Positions 51,744-59,757 of a stretch of 64,000 nt of DNA are shown here, piece by piece; the stretch's first letter is position 1; each line of letters starts with the position of its first letter. The translations under genes and the position numbers were made by a program. Under the pieces are notes generated by a model. It was not told where the DNA came from. It saw only the letters and a program-made list of their open reading frames with translations, and made no database searches. Origin of the DNA: Mesorhizobium sp. M1B.F.Ca.ET.045.04.1.1 (GTDB lineage Bacteria; Pseudomonadota; Alphaproteobacteria; Rhizobiales; Rhizobiaceae); NCBI RefSeq assembly GCF_003952465.1, contig NZ_CP034448.1, positions 620,001-684,000 on the forward strand, in the 5' to 3' direction.

Positions 51744-52778
51744 ATGGCCAGGCAAGAAAAAACCATTGCCGTCGCCGGCGCCGGCAGCATTGGCTGCTAT
51801 GTCGGCGGCTGCCTGGCGCTCGCCGGGCGAAAGGTGAATTTCCTCGGGCGCGGCCGCATCGTCGAGGCCATGCGCAAGGACGGGCTTCGGGTCAGCGATC
51901 TCGACGGCCGCGACCGCCGCATCGATCCGGAGGCGCTTACGGTCACCGACGATCCGGCGATGGCGCTGCGCAACGCGGATATCGTTCTCGTCACTGTGAA
52001 AAGCGGCGCGACCGTGGAGATGGCTGCGCTTCTTGCGGGCCGTGCCCGCCCCGACGCCATCGTGGTCAGCCTGCAGAACGGTGTCGGCAATGCGGACAAG
52101 CTGCGCGCCAAGCTTCCTGCGCAGCGCGTGCTCGCCGGCATGGTGCCGTTTAATGTCGTACAGTCGCCGGAGGGCGAGGCGCCGTTCCGGGTTCATCGAG
52201 CGAGCGAGGGCAAAATTGTGGTCGAGGAGGGGGTGGACGGCCTCGCTGGACTGCTCGGTGTCGAAGGGCTTGGGGTCGAAGCGCGTTCCGACATGAAGGC
52301 CGTGCAGTGGAGCAAGCTCTTGATGAACCTCAACAACGCGCTTGTGGCGCTCTCCGGCCTGCCGCTGGCGCGTGAGCTGGCCGACCGGCGCTGGCGCCGG
52401 ATCCTGGCCGGCCAGATCGACGAGGCGCTCGCGGCGATGAAGGCCGCCGGCATGGAACCGGCGCGAATCACCGGCCTGCCGCCGTCGCTGCTGCCGAAAG
52501 TGCTGAGGCTTCCCGACTGGCTGTTCGGAGTGCTGGCCCGGCGCTTGCTGGCAATCGACCCGGAGGCTCGCTCCTCCATGTGGGACGATCTCGAGCGCCG
52601 CCGCCCGACCGAGATCGACGACTTGCAGGGCGCGGTGCTCAGCCTGGCGAAGCAGACGGGCACGCCGGCGCCGAAGATCGAGCGCGTCGCGGCGCTGGTG
52701 CGTCAGGCCGAGGCGGAAAAGCGCGGCCCGCCTGGATTGACGCCGGAGAATGTCATCGGCGGCCCTCGATCAGCGTGA
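51744..52778 (+). CDS. 2-dehydropantoate 2-reductase (ketopantoate reductase) family protein
   Basis: A 344-residue protein with an N-terminal Rossmann motif 'TIAVAGAGSIGCYVGGCLALAG', 'VLVTVKSGATVEMA', 'SLQNGVGNADKL' and the C-terminal 'AVQWSKLLMNLNNALVALSG' that contains the catalytic Lys. The family includes PanE, which makes pantoate for coenzyme A, and related reductases. The ATG at 51744 starts the Rossmann strand. The last 26 bases overlap a convergent membrane protein gene. It interrupts the dap genes on the opposite strand. Confidence 0.87.
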   Translation: MARQEKTIAVAGAGSIGCYVGGCLALAGRKVNFLGRGRIVEAMRKDGLRVSDLDGRDRRIDPEALTVTDDPAMALRNADIVLVTVKSGATVEMAALLAGRARPDAIVVSLQNGVGNADKLRAKLPAQRVLAGMVPFNVVQSPEGEAPFRVHRASEGKIVVEEGVDGLAGLLGVEGLGVEARSDMKAVQWSKLLMNLNNALVALSGLPLARELADRRWRRILAGQIDEALAAMKAAGMEPARITGLPPSLLPKVLRLPDWLFGVLARRLLAIDPEARSSMWDDLERRRPTEIDDLQGAVLSLAKQTGTPAPKIERVAALVRQAEAEKRGPPGLTPENVIGGPRSA

Positions 52779-53454
52779 TCTTCTGCCAGATCTTGCGCGA
52801 CAGGTTGGAGGCCAGGTTCTCGACGTCGTTGACGCCGTCGACGACCACGTCGTCATTGACCGATTGGGCAAACAGCGCCGCGATCTTGCCGGTGATCGAC
52901 AGCATCTCCGAGCAATAGTCGAGATAGCGCGCGAGGTCGGCAGCGCTGGCGATGCGCGCCGGCGAATGGGCGGTCGGCTTGAAATTGGCCGACAGTCTCG
53001 CCGGATCCTTGGTCAGCTGGTGCATGTCGATGACATGGATCAACGAGCGAAGGCCATGCAGCTCGCGGAATACCTTCTTGCGCTTGATGCGCTCCTCGGC
53101 CCGCATCAGCGCCAGGAAGCCGACGACGGCAAGGATGAGGACATTGAGGGAGGATTCGATGCCTTGCACCGACTGGACGGCATCGCCGGGTCCGGAAAAG
53201 CGGCCGAGCGGCAGGATGGTGCCGACGAACAGGAAGATAAGCGCGCCGGCGACGACAGCGGCGATGATGACGCCGCGCAGCCACCAGATCGGCGCCTCCA
53301 GGGCCTTGGCGGCTTTTGCCAGGTCGCGCGACAGCGACACCAGTTCTCCGGCGACGCCACGCAGGCCTGCGTCCGGAAAGCGCTCAGCGACACGCTCTTC
53401 CAGCCTTTCGGCGGTCTCGATGATCAGCTTCGGATCAAGCGTGCGGTAGCGCAT
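52753..53454 (-). CDS. hypothetical membrane protein in the dap region
   Basis: A 233-residue protein. Residues 1-60 are amphipathic helices, two spans follow ('WWLRGVIIAAVVAGALIFLFVG' and 'SSLNVLILAVVGFLALM'), and a cytosolic helical domain ends the protein ('IKRKKVFRELHGLRSLIHVIDMHQLTKDP', 'YLDYCSEMLSITGKIAALFAQS'). I do not recognise the family by name. The ATG at 53454 begins the conserved-looking part. It is followed convergently by the ketopantoate reductase-like gene. Confidence 0.7.
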   Translation of the reverse strand: MRYRTLDPKLIIETAERLEERVAERFPDAGLRGVAGELVSLSRDLAKAAKALEAPIWWLRGVIIAAVVAGALIFLFVGTILPLGRFSGPGDAVQSVQGIESSLNVLILAVVGFLALMRAEERIKRKKVFRELHGLRSLIHVIDMHQLTKDPARLSANFKPTAHSPARIASAADLARYLDYCSEMLSITGKIAALFAQSVNDDVVVDGVNDVENLASNLSRKIWQKITLIEGRR

Positions 53455-53468
53455 GGCGGCTGCTGCAT

Positions 53469-53876
53469 CTAGCGGTCGGCCGGCGCATTCGTGCGGCTGC
53501 CGTAGCGATTGGGCCCGGCTTGCCCCGGAAACAGGCAAAGCACCAGGAAAGCGACGATCGATACGACTGGGACGAACAGCACCAGCGCCGCGATGCCCGG
53601 CTTGTCGAAATCGTGCAGCCGCTTCACCGCCAGCACGATGTTCGACCATAGCGAGGCGAGGAAGGTGAGGAAGAAGACGAACGACCACATGTTGCTCTCG
53701 GCCGAGCCGTCCGGCACCAGCGTGAAGCGATAGAGCGGGAAAGCCTGGACGAGCGCAACCAGCAATCCGCCGAGAAAATAGGCCGCGCGGCTGACGCGGC
53801 CCGAGGTTTTGAAGAAGAGCCAGATAAAGTCTGCTTTTTCAGGCAAGCGGGTCCGGTCCGTATTGATTGGCGCCAT
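53469..53876 (-). CDS. DUF805 membrane protein
   Basis: A 135-residue protein with a soluble start ('LPEKADFIWLFFKTSGRVSRAAYFLGG') and four hydrophobic spans, including 'LTFLASLWSNIVLAVKRLHDFDKPG', the DUF805 signature 'xRLHDxxxxG'. It ends 'CLFPGQAGPNRYGSRTN', the 'PG..G.NRYG' tail common in the family. The role is unknown. Its start overlaps the end of a second DUF805 gene by 38 bases, and it is 14 bases before the preceding membrane protein gene on the strand. Confidence 0.85.
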   Translation of the reverse strand: MAPINTDRTRLPEKADFIWLFFKTSGRVSRAAYFLGGLLVALVQAFPLYRFTLVPDGSAESNMWSFVFFLTFLASLWSNIVLAVKRLHDFDKPGIAALVLFVPVVSIVAFLVLCLFPGQAGPNRYGSRTNAPADR

Positions 53877-54201
53877 TGGTGCCTTCGAGGATGCCGAGCT
53901 CGATCAGCATCCAGATGCCGCCGATGATGGGGATAAGGCCGATCAGCGTCCACCAGCCCGACTTGTTACGGTCGTGCCAGCGTTTGGCATAGAGAGCAAT
54001 CGCGAAATAGATCGATGCCAGCATGACGAGGATGCCGATGACGCCGATCTGATCGCCGCTGTCGGTGGTGAAACGCGTGCCGAGGATCGTATCGAGAATG
54101 AAGGCAACAATGGCGATGACGATGAATATACCGATGCCGGCCCAGAACTTGGCGCGGTTGATGCGGCCGTCGAAACTCGTCAGCAGGTACTTCCAGTCCA
54201 T
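53839..54201 (-). CDS. DUF805 membrane protein
   Basis: A 120-residue protein 'MDWKYLLTSFDGRINRAKFWAGIGIFIV...' with the typical DUF805 opening ('xxFxGRxxRxxFW'), four spans, 'YAKRWHDRNKSGWW' as signature and 'GTNGANQYGPDPL' as tail. It is a diverged paralogue of the next gene. The ATG at 54201 gives the normal length; an upstream extension is a shadow of dapD. It lies 70 bases after dapD on the same strand. Confidence 0.9.
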   Translation of the reverse strand: MDWKYLLTSFDGRINRAKFWAGIGIFIVIAIVAFILDTILGTRFTTDSGDQIGVIGILVMLASIYFAIALYAKRWHDRNKSGWWTLIGLIPIIGGIWMLIELGILEGTNGANQYGPDPLA

Positions 54202-54271
54202 GACGCCCCTCCGTTGAACCGGCGCGACGGAATGTCGCGCCGGCGGAAGGTGCGTCCGTTTCCGGAAAAGA

Positions 54272-55126
54272 TCAATCGCGCAGCAATTCGTTGATCGAGG
54301 TCTTGGAGCGGGTCTTGGCGTCGACGCGCTTGACGATGACGGCACAGTAGAGGCTTGGCCCCGGCTCGCCATTGGGCAGAGGCTTGCCAGGCAGCGAGCC
54401 GGCAACAACAACCGAATTCGGCGGCACTTCGCCGTAAAAGACCTCGCCGGTGGCGCGGTCGACGATCTTGGTCGACTGGCCGATGAACACGCCCATGCCG
54501 AGCACCGAGCCTTCGCGCACGATGCAGCCCTCGACCACTTCGGAGCGCGCGCCGATGAAGCAATTGTCCTCGATGATGGTCGGGCCGGCCTGCATCGGCT
54601 CCAGCACGCCGCCGATGCCGACGCCGCCGGAAAGATGCACGTTCTTGCCGATCTGGGCGCAGGAGCCGACCGAGGCCCAGGTGTCGACCATCGTGCCTGT
54701 ATCGACATAGGCGCCGACATTGACGAAGGACGGCATCAGCACCGCGCCCGGGGCGACATAGGCCGAGCGGCGCACGACCGAGGACGGCACGGCGCGGAAG
54801 CCGGCCTTCTCGAAATCGACGGCGCTCCAGCCGTCGAACTTCGATGGCACCTTGTCCCACCAGACCGCCTGGCCCGGGCCACCCTTGATGATCTCCATCG
54901 GGTTCAGCCGGAAGGAGAGCAGCACCGCCTTCTTCAGCCACTGGTTGACGTGCCACTTGCCGTCCTCCTGACGCTCGGCGACGCGGGCCACGCCACGGTC
55001 GAGCAGGTCGAGCGCCGACTGGATGGCGTCGCGCGTTTCGCCGCGGGTGGCGGTCGAAATCGTATCGCGCTCCTCGAAGGCCTTTTCGATGGTCTTTTCG
55101 AGGCTCGCCAGATCAGGCGTGGACAT
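54272..55126 (-). CDS. dapD: 2,3,4,5-tetrahydropyridine-2,6-dicarboxylate N-succinyltransferase
   Basis: A 284-residue enzyme of the left-handed beta-helix family. The N-terminal helical part ('[16 protein letters not shown]') is followed by hexapeptide repeats ('[39 protein letters not shown]'). It succinylates tetrahydrodipicolinate with succinyl-CoA in lysine and diaminopimelate synthesis. It works in the same pathway as dapE at 50428, and the two lie within one 5-kb region. The start at 55126 matches the family length. Confidence 0.97.
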   Translation of the reverse strand: MSTPDLASLEKTIEKAFEERDTISTATRGETRDAIQSALDLLDRGVARVAERQEDGKWHVNQWLKKAVLLSFRLNPMEIIKGGPGQAVWWDKVPSKFDGWSAVDFEKAGFRAVPSSVVRRSAYVAPGAVLMPSFVNVGAYVDTGTMVDTWASVGSCAQIGKNVHLSGGVGIGGVLEPMQAGPTIIEDNCFIGARSEVVEGCIVREGSVLGMGVFIGQSTKIVDRATGEVFYGEVPPNSVVVAGSLPGKPLPNGEPGPSLYCAVIVKRVDAKTRSKTSINELLRD

Positions 55127-55260
55127 GAATTTGCTCCATTACAAAGCTGTTAAGGGCTGCGGCTTAACCTGTTTTGAAATCGCGCGGACCCTATGTGAAG
55201 CCTGGATGAGGGTCAATCGCGGCTGCGTCACGGGACGGCGCAAGTGAAGGAATTAGGACG

Positions 55261-56109
55261 GTGGACTCAATGACACCCATGGAAAAGGCGGGATGGACGC
55301 CGCTGCCGCATTCGGACGAGGATCTGCAGCGGGCCAAAAGCGTGCCGGACACGCCGCAGACCCGAGCCGAAACCTATCGCCTGGCCTGGAACGATCCCGA
55401 CTTCATGACGCGGCGCGAACTGCGCCCGGTACGCCTGCAGCTCGAGCTGCTGAAGCCGGAGATGATCCTCGCCGAGCGCGGCATCCGCTCGACCGTCATC
55501 CTGTTCGGCGGCGCAAGGCTGCCGGAGCCGGGCGGCGAGGCCTGGGCAGCGAAGAACGAGACGCAGAAGAAGAACCTCGAGCTGAACAGCAAATACTACG
55601 AAGAGGCGCGCAAGTTCGCCCGGTTGTGCTCGCAGCAGTCGGCCACGTCATACTACCGCGAATTCGTCGTCGTCACCGGCGGCGGACCCGGTGTCATGGA
55701 GGCTGGAAACCGCGGCGCCGACGATGTCGGCGCGCCGTCGATCGGCCTCAACATCGTACTGCCGCACGAGCAGGCGCCGAACGCCTATGTGACGCCCGAG
55801 CTCTGCTTCAATTTTCACTATTTCGCGATCCGCAAGATGCATTTCGTCATGCGCGCCAAGGCGGTGGCCGTGTTTCCGGGCGGCTTCGGCACGATGGACG
55901 AGTTCTTCGAGACGCTGACCTTGATCCAGACCGGGCGCATGGAGCGCGTGCCGGTGATCCTGTTCGGCAAGGCATTCTGGCAAAGGGCGATCGACCTCGA
56001 TTTCCTCGCCGAGCAAGGCACGATCTCGCCCGGCGACCAGGATATCATCGATTTCGTCGACACCGCCGACGAAGCCTGGGAGATCGTCCGCCGCTTCTAC
56101 AGTCTCTGA
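55261..56109 (+). CDS. LOG family protein (TIGR00730 type)
   Basis: A 282-residue Rossmann-like protein. The diagnostic motifs are 'VVTGGGPGVMEAGNRGADD' and 'AVAVFPGGFGTMDEFFETLTLIQ' (PGGxGTxxE), both needed for nucleotide-phosphoribohydrolase activity. Family members release cytokinin-type bases from ribotides or hydrolyse other nucleotide monophosphates. The 80-residue N-terminal extension is typical of the longer bacterial group. A GTG start at 55261 is used (ORF MDSMTPMEKAG...), with later ATGs at 55270 and 55279 as alternatives. It diverges from dapD. Confidence 0.88.
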   Translation: MDSMTPMEKAGWTPLPHSDEDLQRAKSVPDTPQTRAETYRLAWNDPDFMTRRELRPVRLQLELLKPEMILAERGIRSTVILFGGARLPEPGGEAWAAKNETQKKNLELNSKYYEEARKFARLCSQQSATSYYREFVVVTGGGPGVMEAGNRGADDVGAPSIGLNIVLPHEQAPNAYVTPELCFNFHYFAIRKMHFVMRAKAVAVFPGGFGTMDEFFETLTLIQTGRMERVPVILFGKAFWQRAIDLDFLAEQGTISPGDQDIIDFVDTADEAWEIVRRFYSL

Positions 56110-56123
56110 GGGAAGGCCGCCCG

Positions 56124-56765
56124 TTACTGCAACTCGGCCAGCCAGCCATTCGAATGCGCGAAGCGCACGATCGCCGCGCGGGAGTGGAGCTCGAGCTTGT
56201 CCGTTGCCCTGGTCCGGTAGGTCTCGATGGTCTTTATGCTGAGGTTGAGGCGCGAGGATATCTCCTTGTTGCTGTAGCCAAGCGCTACCAGCTGGATCAC
56301 CGACCGCTCGCGCTCGCTGAGATTGCCGGCATCGCCCTGCGCGCCGTGGCGTGGGCTTAAGATTCGCGCCGCAAGCGCCGGGTCGACATAATTGTCGCCG
56401 GCCAGCACGCAGCGGATGGCCTGCAGCAGGTCCGTCGCGGTCGAGCGTTTGACCACGAAACCGCGTGCTCCGGCAGCCAGCACCTGGCGCAGGCAGCCGG
56501 GGTCCTCATGCGCGGTCAGCGCGATGCAACCGAGTTCGGGAAAGCGTTCGACGAGCCGTTCGATGAGCGTGACCCCGTTGACGCCGGGGAGCGAGATATC
56601 CACCACGGCGACGTCCGGAAGGGCCTTGCCGATCCCCTCGAAGGCCTCATCGGCATTCGCCGCCAGTCCGACGATCGTCAGATCGTCCTGGCTGTTGATC
56701 ATCGCACCGACGCCGGACAGGATGATCGGATGGTCGTCGACCACGAATATGCGCCTGCAGCACAC
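56124..56765 (-). CDS. NarL/FixJ-type response regulator
   Basis: A 213-residue regulator. The receiver domain has the acidic pair in 'IFVVDDHPIIL', the phospho-acceptor Asp in 'PDVAVVDISLPGVNG' near residue 56 and Lys in 'GFVVKRST'. The C-terminal LuxR HTH (about 145-205) has 'NLSERERSVIQLVALGYSNKEISSRLNLSIKTIETYRTRATDKL'. It lies 258 bases downstream of a histidine kinase on the same strand, which is its likely partner. The intervening bases hold no gene that I can see. Confidence 0.92.
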   Translation of the reverse strand: MCCRRIFVVDDHPIILSGVGAMINSQDDLTIVGLAANADEAFEGIGKALPDVAVVDISLPGVNGVTLIERLVERFPELGCIALTAHEDPGCLRQVLAAGARGFVVKRSTATDLLQAIRCVLAGDNYVDPALAARILSPRHGAQGDAGNLSERERSVIQLVALGYSNKEISSRLNLSIKTIETYRTRATDKLELHSRAAIVRFAHSNGWLAELQ

Positions 56766-57023
56766 CTTTAACCTCCATCAGTCTGTCAAAGGGCCCGTCA
56801 CTCAAAGCGGGTCCCTTTGTGCTTGATGGTCTAGGCAACTGCCCCGCCTGGCGCGGGACGCCCGTCTGTTTCTCAGCAAAGCCGCAAAACGGCCGCAACG
56901 GGTAAGCCATCCCCCGCCTGACCCATGATCCAGGATTGTAAGCCGCGGCCGACGATTTCGGATGTGGAACGCTTCACGTAGGCGCTCGCAGCGCTGCCGT
57001 GCGCCCAATTGTTCCCCCAGCGC

Positions 57024-57722
57024 TCAACCGGGCAAAGGCACATCGGCGTAGATGGCGGTCCCCTTGCCCTTGGCGGTTTCGACCGTGAACTCGCCTCCGA
57101 TCAAGGCGAGGCGCTCCTTCATGCCCGCAAGTCCCAGATGGCGAGAGCCAGGCGCGATATTGGCATCGAACCCATGGCCATTGTCCTCGACGGTCAGCCG
57201 CAGCCTGTTGTCCCAGATGTGGGCCGTCACGCTGACCCGGCTCGGCTGAGCATGCTTGCCGATGTTGGTGAGGGCCTCCTGCACGATGCGATAGAGCGTC
57301 AGCGCGACTTCGGGCTCGAGCGGCCTCGACAGGGCTTCGAGATCGACGTCGCAGGGTATGCAGAGCTGAGCGCACAGCATGCTGGCCAGATCCTCGACCG
57401 AGGCGCGGAGGCCCAGGCGATCGAGATCCGCGGGGCGCAGGCTCCAGGCGGCATCGTGCACCCTGGTGCTCAGCTGGTCGACGAGCTGAGCCGCGCGCGC
57501 GAGGCGGGCATCGAGTTCCGCGGAGTCCGCGCGGATAGAGTGCAGCTCCAGCGCCACGCTTGCCAGCATCTGGCCGAGATCGTCGTGCAGCTCGCGTGAC
57601 AGGCGCAGGCGCTGTTCTTCCTGCACGGCAATCAACCGCCGCGTCAATCTCCGGCGCTGGGCCTTCGCAGTTTCGTCCTCGCCTGGCTGGATGGTCGCCC
57701 GCATCAGCGTTCTCTTCTCCAT
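57024..57722 (-). CDS. soluble NarX/DegS-type histidine kinase
   Basis: A 232-residue kinase. The HisKA_3 dimerisation helix contains the phospho-His in 'QRLRLSRELHDDLGQMLASV' near residue 50. The ATPase domain has the N box 'VQEALTNIGKHAQ', the G1 box 'VEDNGHGFD' and the G2 box 'RHLGLAGMKERLALIGG'. No membrane span or sensor domain precedes it, so the signal is cytosolic or comes from a separate protein. The ATG at 57722 is preferred; an upstream in-frame stretch is poor. The downstream response regulator is the probable partner, and three secreted Asn/Gly-repeat genes diverge from it. Confidence 0.88.
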   Translation of the reverse strand: MEKRTLMRATIQPGEDETAKAQRRRLTRRLIAVQEEQRLRLSRELHDDLGQMLASVALELHSIRADSAELDARLARAAQLVDQLSTRVHDAAWSLRPADLDRLGLRASVEDLASMLCAQLCIPCDVDLEALSRPLEPEVALTLYRIVQEALTNIGKHAQPSRVSVTAHIWDNRLRLTVEDNGHGFDANIAPGSRHLGLAGMKERLALIGGEFTVETAKGKGTAIYADVPLPG

Positions 57723-57995
57723 GCCGTTCCCGAGGCGCGCAAGCTGTTCACGGATCGGCCAGAAAAGGCATGAAAGTCTGTTCCTCCACACAGTATACAC
57801 CCGCCATAAGCCTTTATGCCTGTCAGTTTTTTCCCGATGCCTTCAACTTTTCCTGACAAGCACATCAGCTGAAAAACCGACAAGCCATGCCGATCGGCCC
57901 GGATGTCTCGGCATCTTTTCTGCAGGCATCCTTGTTGCGTGGTTCCGGTCATCTTGTGCTGGCCGGGATGTTCAACGCAAACCAAGGAGAACGTC

Positions 57996-58412
57996 ATGAG
58001 GAAGATCATTCTGGCCGCGGCTGTCCTGTCGGCTCTGACCGGTACGGCATCCGCCGTTTCGATCGGCAGCGGGAATGGCAATGGCAATGGCAATGTCGGG
58101 GCCGGCAACGGCAACGGAAACGGCAACGCCAATACCGGCGCCTTCAACGGCAACTTCAACGGCAACGGCAATTTCGGTTTCGGCAACGGCAATGGCAACG
58201 GCAATGCCAACATGGGCGCCTTCAACGGCAACTACAACGGCAACCTCAATGCCGGCGCCGCCAACGGCAACGGCAACGGTAACGGCAACTTCGGCCTCGG
58301 CAACGGCAACGTGAACGGCAACGGCAACTGGGGCTTCGGCAACGGCAACGCCAACGGCAACGCCAATGCGGGCATTGGCAACGGCAATGGCAACGGTAAC
58401 GCCAACCATTAG
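57996..58412 (+). CDS. secreted Asn/Gly-repeat protein 1
   Basis: A 138-residue protein. The signal peptide is 'MRKIILAAAVLSALTGTASA' (20 residues). Everything after residue 24 is built of G-N-G-N repeats with inserted 'GAFNGNFNGNGNFGFGNGN', so that Gly and Asn make up most of the mature protein, with no Cys and almost no charge. Spacing of about five residues between aromatic or Ala positions ('AFNGN', 'NFGFG') fits a pentapeptide-like coil. The ribosome-binding site is AAGGAGA. It is the first of three such genes on this strand. Confidence 0.85.
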   Translation: MRKIILAAAVLSALTGTASAVSIGSGNGNGNGNVGAGNGNGNGNANTGAFNGNFNGNGNFGFGNGNGNGNANMGAFNGNYNGNLNAGAANGNGNGNGNFGLGNGNVNGNGNWGFGNGNANGNANAGIGNGNGNGNANH

Positions 58413-58501
58413 CGTCGAAAGACGCTGACGCCTCTGGGATCGCCGAGCCTCGCGCCCGTCCCCCACGCCAGGCTATCGCGACATGTCGCCGGCGATCCCA
58501 G

Positions 58502-58553
58502 TCCTTTTCCAAGCAGAGAGTCCCTTTTCCAAGCAGAGAGTCCCTTTTTCCAA
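58502..58553 (+). repeat. 20-bp tandem repeat between Asn/Gly genes 1 and 2
   Basis: TCCTTTTCCAAGCAGAGAG at 58502-58520, TCCCTTTTCCAAGCAGAGAG at 58521-58540, and a partial third copy TCCCTTTTTCCAA at 58541-58553. It is 25-76 bases before the second gene and may be a duplicated regulatory site or only slippage. Confidence 0.7.
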
Positions 58554-58577
58554 CCAAGCCATGGAAGGAGTTCGCAG

Positions 58578-59030
58578 ATGAAACGGTGTGTCATCCCGGC
58601 GCTTTGCCTGGGGCTGTTGAGCGCAACCGCGGCGAAGGCCGACACCACGACGGGCAGCCAGGCCTTCAGCATGTCACGCGTCCAGCAAAACGCCGGCCAA
58701 TACGGCCAATATATCGGTTCGAACGTCAGGGGCATGGACCCACTCGGCAACCTGGGCGGCAATGTCGGCTACAAGAACACCGGCAGCGGCAATATCGGCG
58801 CCTTCAACAGCGGGACCGGCAATGTCGGGGCCTTCAACGGCAACGACAACACGTCCGCGACGAGCGGGAACCGCAATATCGGGGCCTTCAACGGCAACGG
58901 CAACACCGGCGAACATGACGGCAACACCAATGTCGGCGCCTTCAACGGCAACTACAATGGCGGCTCGTTCAACGGCAACGGCAACGCCGGCGCGTTCAAC
59001 GGCAATTTCAACGGCCGGGGAAACCGCTGA
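58578..59030 (+). CDS. secreted Asn/Gly-repeat protein 2 (MPTR-like repeats)
   Basis: A 150-residue protein. The signal peptide is 'MKRCVIPALCLGLLSATAAKA'. Residues about 22-60 are a non-repeat head ('SQAFSMSRVQQNAGQYGQYIGSN'). From residue 60 the repeats read 'NTGSGNIGAFNSGTGNVGAFN', close to the N-x-G-x-G-N-x-G pattern of Pentapeptide_2/MPTR repeats known from mycobacterial PPE proteins. It overlaps the third gene by TGATG, so the two are co-translated. The ribosome-binding site is AAGGAG. Function is unknown. Confidence 0.85.
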   Translation: MKRCVIPALCLGLLSATAAKADTTTGSQAFSMSRVQQNAGQYGQYIGSNVRGMDPLGNLGGNVGYKNTGSGNIGAFNSGTGNVGAFNGNDNTSATSGNRNIGAFNGNGNTGEHDGNTNVGAFNGNYNGGSFNGNGNAGAFNGNFNGRGNR

Positions 59031-59527
59031 TGGCCTGGCTCAGACCATCCGCTTCCGTCCGGCGCGGCGCGAAGCCGGCGCTGGCAAGGCCGTTGGACGG
59101 AAGCGGCATCGCGGTTTGCACGCTGCTTGCCGCGATCGTGGTTGCCGACGCCTCGACGGTGGTCAGGATAGCCGATCTTCCCATCGGCCGCGGCCCCATC
59201 GACCGCGGCGAAGTCGCGATTGCCGGTCTCGGCCTCGGTCTGGACAAGGCCGACGGGTCAAACGGCAATTGGAATTCGGGCAATTTCAACGGCAACGGCA
59301 ATCGCGGCAGTTTCAACGGCAATGGAAATGCCGGCAGCTTCAACGGCAATGGCAACGCAGGCAGCTTCAACGGCAACGCCAATTGCGGCGGCGGCTTCGG
59401 CAATGGGTTTTCGTCCGACGGCAACGGCAACGGAAAGCGCCAAAATACGCCTGAATGGTGCCGGTTGCTGAAAAACCTGAACGGCCAGTTGGGGCTGCCG
59501 CCCGGCACGATCCCGAACTTCGATTAG
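59030..59527 (+). CDS. Asn/Gly-repeat protein 3, membrane-anchored or secreted
   Basis: A 165-residue protein. A basic start is followed by one hydrophobic segment ('GIAVCTLLAAIVVADASTVV', about residues 26-45), serving as anchor or uncleaved signal. A linker leads to repeats 'GNFNGNGNRGSFNGNGNAGSFNGNGNAG' (about 80-115), then 'NCGGGFGNGF' and a non-repeat tail with a second Cys, 'TPEWCRLLKNLNGQLGLPPG'. The two cysteines could form a disulfide that closes the coil. The ATG overlaps the previous stop. Confidence 0.8.
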   Translation: MAWLRPSASVRRGAKPALARPLDGSGIAVCTLLAAIVVADASTVVRIADLPIGRGPIDRGEVAIAGLGLGLDKADGSNGNWNSGNFNGNGNRGSFNGNGNAGSFNGNGNAGSFNGNANCGGGFGNGFSSDGNGNGKRQNTPEWCRLLKNLNGQLGLPPGTIPNFD

Positions 59528-59637
59528 GTCCTCGACGCAAGGATTTTGAAACGTGCAGAGCTTGTCGGCAGGTAAGGTTTCATGGCTCGCTTCGCCGAGC
59601 CATCGCAGACGTTTGGAATTGGCTGAAGCCACCCAAC

Positions 59638-59695
59638 GTCGTCACCCCAGGGCGAAGCAGGAGCGAAGCGACGCGGCGCAGACCTCAGGATGACG
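59638..59695. repeat. half copy of repeat family D
   Basis: CGTCGTCACCCCAGGGCGAA ... CTCAGGATGACG, 58 bp, corresponding to one arm of the 180-200 bp family D. It lies between the third repeat-protein gene and the HAD gene. Confidence 0.6.
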
Positions 59696-59757
59696 AAGCG
59701 ATCGGCGTTTCGGGCAATCTCCAAGGCATGCGATACGCCGACAATCTGGAGTTGGGT

